A stretch of 56,955 nucleotides of DNA, from contig JAHBMJ010000129.1 of the NCBI GenBank assembly GCA_018398765.1, positions 1-56,955 of the forward strand, in the 5' to 3' direction. Shown in pieces: positions 24,286 through 35,476 of this stretch (the stretch's first letter is position 1; each line of letters starts with the position of its first letter). A program made the position numbers and the translations under genes. The notes beneath the pieces are model-generated. The model did not search any database. It was given only the letters and a program-made list of their open reading frames with translations, and was not told where the DNA came from. Source of the DNA: Chromera velia (lineage: Eukaryota; Sar; Chromeraceae).

Positions 24286-26509
24286 ATGTATATCTTTGTA
24301 TCTGCGAGTGCAGAGATGTCCGAAGGCCGCCTCTCGGGTGAAGATGAAAGGAATGCCGAAGACGAGGGTGAGTGGGCGATCTCGCCTGACCCGTCTACCA
24401 ACATTTTGATGGAGGAGGAAACAGAGAAGGACAGAGGGACGTCTGATTCCTCCCCCTCTTCTTCGTCTCCCTCCTACGGAGAGAGTTTGAAGGAAGTGGA
24501 GAAGGAGTTTGAGAGAACAGAGGGGGCAAAAACAGCAGAGGCACAACAGAAGAGGAAAATGGAATCCCAGGAGGATCCCCTGTTGGAATTGAAGTCCAAG
24601 GACCCTCTCGCATATTCGATCGTGAAGTCCTTGCTTCGAAGGAAAAGCAAGGGGATGCCTCTGTTGAGGCATCACAAGGACCACCACACAGAAGGGTTCG
24701 GAACCCCCCCCGTCTCTCTCGAAGAAGAGGAACATTCAGAGTCCGACTTTGAGCCTGAAGAATCCCTCACTGCCGTTGTGCGGGGGGACAATGATATTTT
24801 GAGGGCACTCGAATTGACCGACCCCAGTGCGGCTGCCCAAGTAGACAGATACATCCAGACCTCCTATCTTGCCCCCCTTTATGATAGGACCACAGGGGCA
24901 TACGATTCCCTTTTGGGATTCACCCCGGACGCATTTGCCCCCCTTCGGATGCGGGATCCAGAAGTGTACGCCAACGTTGCGCAGACAGTGCTGGGGTCCA
25001 GACTGGCCCCCCTCTTCTTTGAGGGCATGCCGGGGCCCTCCGGAGATGAAGGAGAGGTCCTTGTGTTGACCCTCCCAGAGGATCAACGCGGGGCCCTGAG
25101 GGGCCTTCTCCATTTGACGGGGGTGGGGGGGGCTCTGCGTGCTTGTGCAGGTCTCGGGGGTCCCCTGTCTGTTCCGATGGAGGACGACAGGGGTGACTCA
25201 GGTGACGGTGCGGTGTTGGTGGTAGAGGAGGAGGATGGGGATGGGGATGGGGAGGAGGTCCCGTCAACGCGTTTCGGGAACGGGGGGGGGAGTGACGATG
25301 AAGGGGAAGTGGTGGAGATTATAAATTTGGGTGGAGATGGCGAGGAAAATCCTGCTGGTGTGAAGAAGGAGAAAGAGAAAGAAGAGTCTCCCGTTGCTGC
25401 GTCTCAGCGAAAAGTTTCTCTTCCTGGGCGTTCCAAATCTTCTCAACGCTCCAGAAGGAATGAGAAGAAGAGAAACAGCAAGAAGGAAACAGAGGGAAAA
25501 GCAGACTCAGACTCCGACTCCGCTGCTGCTGTGCTCAGATCCCTCTCACCCGTCAAGGAGAGAGACCCAAAGGCATTTCAGACCGTTGAGAAATTGGTCA
25601 AACTCGCAGACAGAAGGGGTCAGTTGGGTGGTTTGTTGGAAGGACAGCCCCCCGAGACCCCCTTGATAGAATTACTCCAGATGGGCACGCAGACACAGCA
25701 TCGTCATCATCTCATGCGCTCCCGCCCTTCCAACAGCGCACGAGATTCCTATCCTTCCCTATACAAAGGCCAATTAAATGGCAAAAGAGGCCAAAAGGCT
25801 ACCAGGGTTGACCCCCTCCTCGCCCTTCGTCATGCCGATCCTAGGTCTTACGAAATCGTCCAACACCTCCTGCAGCCCCCTCCCGGCCCAGCAGGGGCCC
25901 CTCGCCGAGGCTTCGGGTCGTCTCTGTTCGGTCGTCCCTCCGGGGGACTCAGGCATGCGGGGCGATCTCTTGCTGATGCCATCAGGGCTAGCATTGAGAA
26001 GGGGACCGACCCGAGGACAAGAAAGGGACTCCGAGGGGCTGCTTTGAACTTTCGTCGTTCTGTGCTCTTGGAGACCCACGCGAGCATCAAGAGAGAGGCA
26101 GGTAAGAGTGCTGTGCCTTCTTCTCTGCTGCTGTGGTGCCAAAGTTGTCCCTGTGCTTCTTTTTCTTTGTTGTGGAGTGGCCTGATATCTTTTGTGCATG
26201 TTTGCCGTCTTCTCCTTCGGCTTTTTCATGTCCCGAAGAAAGGATGAATGAATGAATGAATGAATGAATGAATGAATGAATGGTTGAGCGAGTGAATGAA
26301 TGAACAAACGAAGGAACGGACGAAGGAAAGAAAGAAAAGGACATGCAAGAAAAAAGGAAAGAAAGCGAGCAAGAACGAGCGATAGACAAAAAAGGAAAGA
26401 AAACAAAGAAGGAAAGACTGCAACCGCTCAACCGGCGGGCGTGGGGCAACGTCTCTTTTCTCTGGGTACCTTCCTATCCGTAACGAATTCTCTCCCATGA
26501 CGTATTTTC

Positions 26510-26572
<63 letters not shown>

Positions 26573-27776
26573 ATCTATCTATCTATCTTTCTCTCTATTC
26601 ATGCCGTGTTCTTGTGAGTAAGGCCTTGCAGTCATTGAAGTGAACGAACGATGGACGCATCTGTCCTCTTCTTTTTTTCTTGCAGTCTCTTCTTCCCTTT
26701 CCCAGCAGACGGAGAGGACAGAAGAGACAGACATGCTGGACCCTTCCCAGATCCAAAAACTGGAGGCCCTCGGACCGATCTTTGCCCACCTCTCCAAGCT
26801 GAACCCCTCCCGTTTCTCCGGCCTTGCCACTGCTTTGACAGCAGTCCAGGCATCCTCCCAGACGTCATCCAAACAGAAGGAAGAGACATCCAGTGACAGC
26901 CCCGCCAGCGCAAAAAGTGAACAAATCGCCCCCCCTCCCCCTCCCCCTCCCCCTCCTACTGCGAGACAGAGAAACCCTGCAGAAGATGCTCAGACCCTCA
27001 GGTCACTTCTCACAGAGTCTCCTAAGGGTCCCTCATATCTCGGACTTCTAGGCGTAAAGGCAAACTCCACAGCACCCCTGAAACCGCCTCCCAGCCCGCC
27101 TACTCAAAAAGCCCTTGTTCAAGCCCCGTCGGTCATGAATAAAGACTCCCCGAAGGCGGCAACAGCAGGCGCGGCTGCTCCTGTCCCCGTCGATGAGGGT
27201 CAGCAGGCACTTCTCGCCTCTAGCTGCATGTGTGTCGAGGCTTTTCTTTGTACACCCTATCTCGGCCTTCTTCCTGATTTCTTCCCCTGCTCCACGGCCT
27301 TTGCCTTTTGAGAACGCAGGAGAGGGAAAAAGGGCAAAGGAGACCACTCTCTCTGTCTTCGTCTTTAATTGCATCTGCATGCGCCTGCTTTTTTGTCCCG
27401 TTGGGGTTGAAAGATGCACATGCACCACGCCGCATTCATCCCTCCTCTTTCTACCGTCTTTTTCCCCCCATTCCCTTTTTGAACGTTCATTCTTCTTGCA
27501 GAGATCGCCAAAGTCCTTCAGTCTCTCAGCGCTCTCCGCCCCTCCGAGTTCCTCCAGTTGGCCTCGCAACTGAACAAGAAGACAAAGGGAAAGGGGGGGG
27601 GAGGGAAGGGAGAGAAACAGCAAGGCACTTTGGATCGTGCAACAAAGAGAAATCTTCGGCTGAACGAAAAATCACAAACCGACCAGGAAGCTCTCAAAGA
27701 GGCCACAAAGAAAACTCGTCAGGTCCTCAAAAAGCTGGCTCAGCTTGTCAGTCGACTATTGAAGGCAGACAAATAA
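24286..27776 (+). CDS. Acidic protein with degenerate 'DP' helical repeats, family unknown
   Basis: Spliced gene with exons 24286-26101, 26686-27198 and 27502-27776; splice phases agree (1 and 1), giving 867 residues. Start could also be the ATG at 24316. A recurring motif of about 25-30 residues is seen: DPLLELKSKDPLAYSIVKSL (from residue 97), LELTDPSAAAQVDRYI, APLRMRDPEVYANVAQTVL, SPVKERDPKAFQTVEKLV, DPLLALRHADPRSYEIVQHL, and in later exons LSKLNPSRFSGLATAL and LSALRPSEFLQLASQL. The pattern is L-x2-L-x3-D/N-P-x3-Y/F-x2-V-x2-L. Between repeats are acidic, basic and proline-rich linkers. No known family comes to mind. An alternative 3' end splices 27746 to 28104 (phase 0, strong pyrimidine tract) and stops at 28191-28193. 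Donors used are GTAAGA and GTCAGC. Confidence 0.65.
26102..26685 (+). repeat. Intron with (GAAT)n and (CTTT)n tracts
   Basis: First intron of the DP-repeat gene, donor GTAAGAG, acceptor TTCTTGCAG. It contains (TGAA)n at about 26243-26283 and a long CTTT/CTAT tract at about 26509-26590 ahead of the acceptor. Confidence 0.75.
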
Positions 27777-28193
27777 GGAGGAAAAGCGTTTGTTCTCCAT
27801 GTTCGCAGCATGAATGAATGAATGAATTCAAAAACAATCCATGGGTCCTGGATTCCCGACATACGTACACGCGCACGGACTGTACACTTTTACACTTACG
27901 CAGATCCCTGAGCACACGCGCAGGCGCCCGCGCGCTCTCGATCGTTGACTTTCCTTCTCTCCGTTTTGTTCCCTCTCTGACTTACTGGCATCACTGTGGC
28001 GAGCTCTCCCGTAACAACATTTTCCTGTTACATTCTCGCCGAACGAAAAAAAAGTGACGTTTTGTTTTCTCACTTTCCTTCCTGCCTGCCTTCCTGTCTG
28101 CAGGACTCTGGCCGAGCTGCCCAACTGGGGGCCCTTCTGTCTTCTTTGGTGACTGCAGAGGGCGAGGGGCAGGCTCCGCAACTGAAGGGATAG

Positions 28194-28645
28194 AGAACAG
28201 GAGGGGAAAGAAGGGAAGGGAAGGAGAGGGGGGGTGACTGGGTGCGGATTGAGGATAGATCAACTTTTTCTCTTTTCCGTCCCTTCAACCTTTCTCCTTT
28301 CTTGGATTCCTTCGTAGTTCCTTTCTGAAGGCCTTCAGTTCTTTCCATCCATCCATCCATTTGTTTTCTCATTCCGTTATGCCATTCGTGCTGCCTGAAT
28401 GTCTCTTCAAACTGTGCGTTGAATTTAATACCTGCACACAACTCAAATCCCGTGTTTCGTTGCTTCGATCTTTGCTTTCACGGGTTTGAAAGCTAAAGTT
28501 GGGCAGGCAGCTCGGGTCGATTGGGCATCTCTTTGCCTTCAATGACCTCGAGGGGGTGTGGTCGGTTGCAGCTTGTGGACGGATGGACTGATGGCAGTAT
28601 GTACCAATAATAAATGAAAAAATGCTGCAGCGCCAACACACACAT

Positions 28646-28685
<40 letters not shown>

Positions 28686-30065
28686 AGAGAGGGAGAGAGA
28701 GAGAGACAAAGAGAGTGACAGAAAGACAGAAACAGAGAAAGAAACACACACACACAGATGGAGAGAGAGAGAGAGAGATAGTCGGGCAGGCCATCATCTC
28801 TATGGACGCTTCGTTTTGTTTGAGACCAAGGGAATGAAAAATCAAGTATGAGAAATAAAGCACGCTGGTTTCCCTTTGACCTCACCAGCTTCAGCGCATC
28901 GGGACGGTATCTTGGAGGAGTTTATTTTCATCCTTTCAGTTTGACTCCTTCCCGTGTTTCGCCTTCATCGTTCAACAATGCATGGAAGTCGTGCGAGACC
29001 GGCATGGCAAAATGGAGCAACCCAATCAGGCCGTCAGCCTTTCACTGCAAGATCGAATGCTGTTGCCTTCTTTCCTTCCTGTCTGCATGGCGTTAGGAGG
29101 CTCGATCACATAAGGAGAGAGGGAGATCGAGAAAAGAGAAGAAAGCAAGGGCTCAACACAGAAAGAAACACATGCAAGCAGGCATCGAACTGGGCACCCA
29201 CGCACACCACTGTGAGGAAAGATGCACTCTGCAGAGCGCAGAACCATCTTTGCAGACCGATCAGTGTATGCGACTACGCTTGCAAAGAGCTTTCACGAAA
29301 ATCATACAGAGCGAATTGTCTTGACAGTCAGATGAGTCTGCGTTCATTGACAAGTTCAAAGGTCGATTCAAACATCGAAGAGAGTCGATCAATTTGCAGA
29401 GTTGATTGACTACAGCAGCTAGTCAGGTTGTATGTCTTGATGGGGGCTGCATCCGGAGCATGGCGGTTTCCCCGACAATTTTTCACAAATGATAAAAACT
29501 TGGAATCTATATGAAAATTATAGTAAGTTTTATAATTCAATTTCAATTCAACATAATTCAACAAACTTTTTAAATATGAACTTGAATCTAGATATGAATT
29601 AATTTATTTTGTATGTAATCTACTTTAAATCTGGCTATTCTATATACTTCAAGTTCGATCAACGTTCGGATCAATCTAGGAATCAACGATGATCATATTT
29701 TCAGGGCTGTTAGACCACTATTGGTTTTCACGCATACATGTATCTCTCTCCTAAAGTCACTTACGATGAAGTTGCTAATCGATATGCTAGTTTTCAAACA
29801 TCTAATGTAGTGATTAGTGGTGCCTTAGAGCACTGTCGCCGTTTTGTCTTATAGAGGTCGCCCCCGTAGCACGGAAACAATGAATCAATCAACATCGCAG
29901 ATATCAAATCAATCAAAATCAAATCAAATTAGTCAGTAAACTAATTAATCAATGACGAAGCTCACAATTAATAATAAAAAACGTGCCTCATATACTATGA
30001 TTGACCCCGTTTATAAAGATAATTAATTAATGGTTTTATTAATATATGTAAGTCACAGTTGTGTC
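28194..30065. other. No gene recognised; microsatellite and AT-rich DNA
   Basis: A (CA)n tract at about 28635-28681 is followed by GA-rich repeats to 28780. From about 29430 the DNA is AT-rich. Open frames across the repeats are low-complexity artefacts. Confidence 0.5.
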
Positions 30066-30488
30066 TTATTCGTCGTCTTCATCCTCCCATTTATCTTCGT
30101 CCGTGTCGATCTCGTTGTCCTCCCCATCTTCTGAGCCTTCATCATCTCCCCAGACATCGTCACTCGATTCATCTAAAGATTCTGATAGTAGTAGTAACTA
30201 GAGTAGTAAAGAAGGAAGCTTCCCCCCCTCTTTCGCTTTCATGACCAGCTCCTTCTTCCAAGAATCTGTGAACCCCCTTTGCAAAGCAAGACGCTTCAAA
30301 TTCGGAAGCGACTGCGGTTGAAGGGCCTGGAGGAACGAGGTCAGCCCCTCCGCATCGAAAGGGTTGCCTGATAAATGTAGTTCGGTCAGAGATAGCGTCT
30401 TTTTCTCTCCAAATACCTCCCCCAGCAGATGCATCCCCTCATTTGTCAGACTGCAATCTAACAGTTCGAGACTGCCGATGTATCGCAA
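30066..30488 (-). pseudogene. LRR protein, 3' part (acidic tail), split by the TIR element
   Basis: The minus frame from 30488 encodes ribonuclease-inhibitor-type leucine-rich repeats (ELLDCSLTNEGMHLLGEVF; LTELHLSGNPFDAEGLTSF; LPNLKRLALQ). After an in-frame TAG at 30198-30200 the same frame continues as a strongly acidic tail (DESSDDVWGDDEGSEDGEDN) to TAA at 30066-30068. The sequence starts abruptly at the left inverted repeat of the element at 30484, in mid-repeat. The upstream part of the gene lies beyond that element at 35477-36796. Function of the intact protein is unknown beyond likely protein binding. Confidence 0.7.
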
Positions 30489-30529
30489 CGCGGCGGCGGG
30501 TCATACAGATGTGCATGGACCAATTAGAA
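30484..30529 (+). repeat. Left terminal inverted repeat of the TIR element
   Basis: Begins CGCAACGCGG directly after LRR coding sequence and pairs with 35421-35470. Three extra bases (TGC) are present in the right copy. Confidence 0.75.
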
Positions 30530-30582
30530 CCCGTCGCCAGACCTTAACCGGCTCAAAAATTTCATGACTTGTCTAGACTGGT

Positions 30583-30925
30583 CTGAGTATCAGATGACTG
30601 TTATTCGACCTAAACGAAGTTGCTGGAGTGTCAGTCGGTTCTGAAAACACTGTCAAACCTCTTCAAAACCTCCCTGGACTCTGTCTGGACTCGCATCTGA
30701 GGGACTCAGTATTGATTTTGAACTCCGTTTTCGACCACTAGTGTTTCGTTCAGTCTATCTGAGTACCAGACGACTATTGTTCGACCTAAACAAAGTTGCT
30801 GGAGTGTCAGACGGTTTTATAAACACTGTCAAACCCCTTCAGACCCTCCCTGAACTCTGTCGGGACTCTAATCTGAGGGACTTACTGCTGATTTTGAATT
30901 TACTGGTGTTGCGTTCAGTATATAT
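30583..30925 (+). repeat. 176-bp subterminal tandem duplication
   Basis: Two diverged copies start at 30583 (CTGAGTATCAG) and 30759 (CTGAGTACCAG). Both carry TTCGACCTAAAC and AGTTGCTGGAGTGTCAG. The second copy runs into the start codon of the plus-strand gene at 30924, so it may act as a promoter or transposase-binding region. Confidence 0.75.
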
Positions 30926-33743
30926 GTCATTCTGGCATACATTGTTGTGGTCCACGACGCTCGATGGCAAGGGGTGGACTTTTCACAGAGACCCCGATCT
31001 ATTGGTGTCACCAACTGGTCTGGAAGCCCGCTTTTCCCTGCAGGAGATCTTTCTGCTGGAGAAAGTATATTGGAGGGCAAATCCGGTCCCAGAGGGACAT
31101 GTGTTGACTGCAGAAGAACTCTCCAATCTGCCCCCCCAGGTGTGTTTGCCCGCATTCCTGTCAGCTCCAGCACTAAGACTGATCGCTTCTGACTGTCCGA
31201 TTCTGTGCTCTTGTACTCCAATGGTACGCTGATCAGGGACAAAACTTCACATGGTTCGTGATGTGCACTGTTGCGTGCAGGTGACCTTCTTCTCTGGGGT
31301 GACGGCGGGCAATGTTGGACTGAAGACGGTCGACTCGACCTACACCCAAGGACGCCTGTTCTGGGGCACAGACCTCCCCCCAAGCATACAGCTGCACGGG
31401 GGGATTGTGATGTGTGGGAGTTGGGATTGGGGGGGTAGGAAATTTCAGGATGTCTGTCTCGAGTTGCTCCGTGTTTGTTCGGACGGTGTGTGGATTTTTT
31501 GCTCCCTCGCCCACAAAGTCCTCAGCATCAAGAGAATCAGGGTTCAGATGTTGGAGGTGTTATAGGATGACGTTTCTTGTATGGACGGAGCAGTGAGGCA
31601 GTGGAAGAGGGTCTATCGGCCGCTTTCTGGAGGAGGAGGAAGTCTTCAGCAGACTGATGGGGGTTGGAAAGTGATGGTCAAACTGAAGAAGTAGCAATTG
31701 GTATTGGAGAAAAAGAAAACAGACGGGGGATATATGTAAGTAAACAAAGAATGGGGGAAGGAAGGGCGACATGAAACGCCATTTGGTCCCAAGGGTGTTC
31801 AGAGAAAGAGAAACATCAAAGAGGGGGAGATGAGAGATCCTTCGAAGGTTACATTCTGGGCACGGACGTCTCGGAAAGGCTAGTCGGAAAGGGGGGCTCA
31901 CAAAGGCCGTTGCAGCGGGGGAAGGGGTGCAGCAAGCCTGCACGCCCCTGGCAAATGCGGAGGAGTGGCAGACTCCGAGGGGGGAGAGGTCGAAAATAGA
32001 TGAAGTGGGGGGGGAGGAGGCCAGCCCTTCTAGGAGAACGAGAGGGCAGGTCAGAAGGGAAGAGGGGGGGGGAGGAGAAGAGTCGAATTCCATGGGAGGG
32101 GGGCCTGCACATGCTCTTGTGCACGGAGAGGCGGAAATTGATAGGCAGGTGGTGAAGGTTCTGATTTGACAGAGCGGGCAGACAAAGCCCGTTGTTCCCC
32201 CTGAGAGTGACAGTGACCCTGACTCTTCTTCAAAGTCAGATAGTCCTTCTAAGAGAACGAGGGGGCAGTCCAGAAGGGAAGGGGGGGGGAGAGGAGAAGA
32301 GTCAGGTTCCGCAGGAGGGGGACCTGCACGTGCTCTTGTGCACGGGCAGGCCGAAGTTGATGGAGAGGTGGTGCAGGTTCTCATTCGACAGAGCGGGCAG
32401 ACAAAGCCCGTTCTTGCCCCTGAGAGTGACAGTGACTGTGACTCTTCTCCAAAGAGGGGGCAGAAAGGGCGCATATGGGTGCCAAAATTGAGATGCCAAT
32501 TAAAGGAAGATGCTTTCACGATGTCTAATAGAATAGCATTTAAGAGGGGGGTTAATTGTTGGTGGGAGCAGGATTGTAGAGAGGGGTCGAAGTTCTCTCT
32601 CCAACTACACATGCACCACTTGTTACAGAATCTGCTTTGGAGGACGAAACATCACGGTGCAGCATCACACTGGCAGTCGCAGACGGGTGTATGTCTGTCG
32701 AAGCAGGTAAACAGTACAAAAAGCTGAGGGAGAGACTGGCAAAAAACATAGAGCACCTGCGAAAAATTTTGAAGGAGGGGGGAGAAGATGAGATTGAGGA
32801 GAAAAAAGAAGAGGACGAGACACAAAAAGAAATTCTCTTCATAGAATCTGAAGAGAATGAAGAGAATGAAGAGAGAGGACGTGAGGGGGGGGTTGAGGGT
32901 GAGGACGTGAAAGGAGTCACACAAACTGCCCATGCTTTGACCCCCCTTGTCAACTCCTTTTGCAAGAAGGAACAGAAGTTGTCAGCGAAGGGTGCTGTCG
33001 ACTGCGGGTGTAGGAAGGGAGAAAACTGCCATGTCGCATATATGGTTGCCCTTGATGAGTTTTTCAAAGGGCGAAAGTACGCCATGAAATTCTGTCCCAT
33101 CAAAAACGCACAAGGAAAGATGGTGTACAAAAAAGTCCACATGAACGGAAGAGACTCCAAAAAATTCTCAGACGATTTTGAGATGATCATGGAGATTCTC
33201 CACTTCCTTGCACAGTGTCGTTTGCACCGTGCAGTGGAAACGTTCATAGAAGTTGTCGGGATCGCTTGAAAAGTCTCTCCGATGAGCTCTGATTTCATCG
33301 CAGAGTTTCCCGAGACGTCCTTGGCATGGGAGACAAAGTGGAAACATGTCTTTGGGAGGCACTGGACAGCGTAGAATATGACAAGCCATTACACTGCCAT
33401 CCACACGTACATTCTGCTGCTCATGGAGCGCACGTTTGAGGGGCTGTGGAACAATCAGGTGATGGAAGCTGCCTTTGGAGATCTCTGACGGGTGATGAGG
33501 GGGGGGCAAGGAGGCATAGGAGCAAACTGGGGGACAGCAGGGGGGCTTCACCGCAACCTCTTCTGGGACGTTCTCATGTGCAACTGGAAATCATTTGAGC
33601 TGGGGGCGCACCCCGAAAATGAGGGAGCCTTTGCAGCACATTCAAAGGCAATGCGCAGGGGGATGTTGGGGGCACCCGATGATGAGGAGGAAGAAAGCGG
33701 GGAAAGGGAGAGGGACGGGGAAAGAGAGAAATTCAATGAATGA
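30924..33743 (+). pseudogene. TIR element plus-strand gene, possible transposase, decayed
   Basis: ATG at 30924 (MSFWHTLLWSTTLDGKGW). Exon 30924-31139 joins 31281 onward (GT-AG, phase 0), giving TFFSGVTAGNVG and SIQLHGGIVMCGSWDWGG. TAG at 31563-31565 interrupts, and the frame continues (DDVSCMDGAVRQWKRVYRP). The middle (about 31985-32450) encodes two copies of an ~80-residue repeat (ALVHGxAExD, then QSGQTKPV and PESDSD). The 3' part, 32637-33743, is one frame broken by TGA 33267, TAG 33372 and TGA 33486: coiled coil, acidic linker, VDCGCRKGENCHVAYM, then MTSHYTAIHTYILLLME and WNNQVMEAAFG. The last block has the look of a transposase C-terminus, but I cannot name the family and see no certain DDE triad. 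Joins between the parts are not resolved. Confidence 0.45.
31985..32450 (+). repeat. ~240-bp tandem coding repeat
   Basis: Two copies share GCTCTTGTGCACGG, GACAGAGCGGGCAGACAAAG and CCTGAGAGTGACAGTGAC. In the first copy the codon after ATT is TGA (32167); in the second it is CGA, a direct view of a C-to-T change at a CpG. Confidence 0.75.
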
Positions 33744-33757
33744 TTCGACTCACCATC

Positions 33758-34094
33758 TCACTTCTTCTTGCACAGTTCCTTCAACCGCTTCCAGACAGGA
33801 GGGGCCGCCGCCGCGGCGGATGAAGAGGAAGAGGCAGAGGAAGCAGACAGTGCCGCAGCAGAGGAAGAGGGTTGATCTGCAGACAGAAAAGACGGTATGC
33901 ATTTTGTGAATATCTGACAACAGTGTATGAATGGAGTACACAAATTATTGAGAAGCTTCATACACTAGGTTAACTGCTAGGTTAACTGCATGAGAACGAC
34001 TGCCTCCCCCATGAAGGGTTCATCGGCAAAGAGAAAAGATAGTGAGAGAACGACTGCCTACTCATGAAGGGATCATCGGCAGAGAGAGAGAGAA

Positions 34095-34148
<54 letters not shown>

Positions 34149-35016
34149 CGACTGCCTTACCCATGAAGGGATCATCGGCAGAGAGAGAGAGAGATGACCT
34201 GACCTTCTAAGGGAATTGGAGGCGCGTTCTTCTTCTTCCTGCGGTTCTCGAACTCTCGCTCCTCATCTGAAGTATCCAACTCGACTCCTACTCCGAAGCC
34301 TACAGCTGCCGTCACCTTGGCTGGCTCTGCATAAGCCCACTTGGTGAGCTTTCCCTCCGTCTTCCTCTTCTTCTTCTCACTCTTCCCCTCCTCCTTCTCC
34401 TTCACACTGTGCCTCTTCTCTTCCTCTTCCGTCTCCTCTGCCTCCAGCTCAAAAGTCCGGACGAATGTGTAGAGACAGAGAGAAGTCCCTTAGAAAAGGG
34501 CCTTCGAGCTGGCCGGATGTAGACAACAACCGCCGGGCAGCCCATGCCCGGCATGGCAGAGCTGTCTGCATCGTCATCGCAATAACTAAGCAGCTCGTTT
34601 GCGCTCTTTCTCTTCGACCCCCGGGCATATCTCCAGCCCTCCACACCAAAAAGAGTCCTTGCAGAGTCGCAGCTGAAGGTGAAGACGCACTCTCCGGAGT
34701 CTGTGTAGAACCCCCCGGCACCATAGAGAAATATCCCCCATAGCTTCCGCTGTTCTGCAACGCGGGCCTGCCCCCTCCATGCACGCAACTCCGGGAAAAA
34801 GGTGCCCTTCTGATGGGCGGTCAGGGGCAGCTCTTCAAACTCACCAGCAGAAATCACTGCATCCAGAAGTTCCGCCAGCATACCCTAATCAACAAAAATG
34901 CCCTTCGCTAGTTCCACCTCCAGGGGCACCCCTGCAGGGATCATGTCCATGGAGACCTCAGGAATGGTTGACAAGATGGGGGGAGGCGGTCGGAGATGTT
35001 TCCCAGACCTCAACAT
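33758..35016 (-). pseudogene. TIR element minus-strand gene, function unknown, decayed
   Basis: ATG at 35016 (MLRSGKHLRPPPP). The frame crosses an in-frame TAG at 34885-34887 (FVD-stop-GMLAELLDAVISAG; Gln would be restored by one transition) and continues through WRGQARVAEQRKLWGIFLYG and GECVFTFSCDSARTLFG. A later exon beginning near 34488 encodes a Glu/Lys-rich segment and LTKWAYAEPAKVTAAVGFG. A phase-1 intron (34203 down to 33877, donor GTCAGG, acceptor CTGTCTGCAG) leads to the last exon: a Ser/Ala-rich linker and VWKRLKELCKKK, TGA at 33758. The intron contains CATGAAGGG(A)TCATCGGCA repeats and a (GA)n tract. The first splice junction is unresolved. No homology recognised. It may be an accessory or DNA-binding partner of the plus-strand gene. 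Confidence 0.45.
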
Positions 35017-35420
35017 CGCCCCCCGAAGAGAAGTGGAGACGGAGGCCTGAAGATCAAAGAGATACTGAAAATCTTCCCCCGCAAAAAAGGATCAGACGCC
35101 ATGGTTGGGGTTGCAGTCTACATCTGTTCTCACGTCTGTTCTAAACTCTGCTAAATAGAGGATTCTTCAGTCTAGAAGCGTGCACGTTCAGTCTGAGAAA
35201 CAGGAACACAAGGTAGAGGTCCATCCTTCAGTGATTGTGGCTTCTCACTGAAATTTGTGCGACTTTTGAGGCTGGTAAGAGGTGGCCCCGGAAAGTTTTA
35301 GCGCAAATTCTTGCACCAATGCACTCAACACCCTCTGAGGACCAATTTGGTACCTTTCTGGGCCCTGGGCGCCGCTGGAATCGCACGGACCGGCTTAACC
35401 GGCTCAAAAATTTCAGACCC

Positions 35421-35470
35421 TTCTAATTGCATGGTCCATACACATCTGTATAACCACCTTCCGCGTTGCG
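35421..35470 (-). repeat. Right terminal inverted repeat of the TIR element
   Basis: Reverse complement begins CGCAACGCGGAAGGTGG and aligns with the left end. LRR coding sequence resumes directly outside. Confidence 0.75.
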
Positions 35471-35476
35471 GCATGG

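Larger units (their letters stand above)
30484..35470. mobile_element. TIR DNA element with two convergent decayed genes
   Basis: Ends are inverted repeats: 30484-30529 and 35421-35470. The outer 10 bp, CGCAACGCGG, are identical, and an inner core TACAGATGTG(C/T)ATGGACC followed by AATTAGAA also matches. Just inside each TIR a 22-bp sequence (CTTAACCGGCTCAAAAATTT and two more bases; 30543-30564 and 35394-35415) is in direct, not inverted, orientation. A 176-bp subterminal unit is present twice (30583-30758 and 30759-~30925). Two genes converge and end 14 bp apart: plus strand 30924-33743 and minus strand 35016-33758. The element splits an LRR pseudogene. No clear target duplication; TGC next to both ends is possible. 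I cannot assign it to a named superfamily. Confidence 0.65.

Noticed and set aside
31560-32612. A 350-codon open frame on the minus strand with repeated CPLC motifs
   Set aside because: It is the antisense of the tandem coding repeat of the plus-strand gene. Its Pro/Ser-rich content follows from that. The plus strand continues into other plus-strand exons. Not fully excluded.
33168-33551. Minus-strand open frame opposite the possible transposase end
   Set aside because: It overlaps the plus-strand frame that is continuous over 1.1 kb apart from three stops and reads more like a protein.
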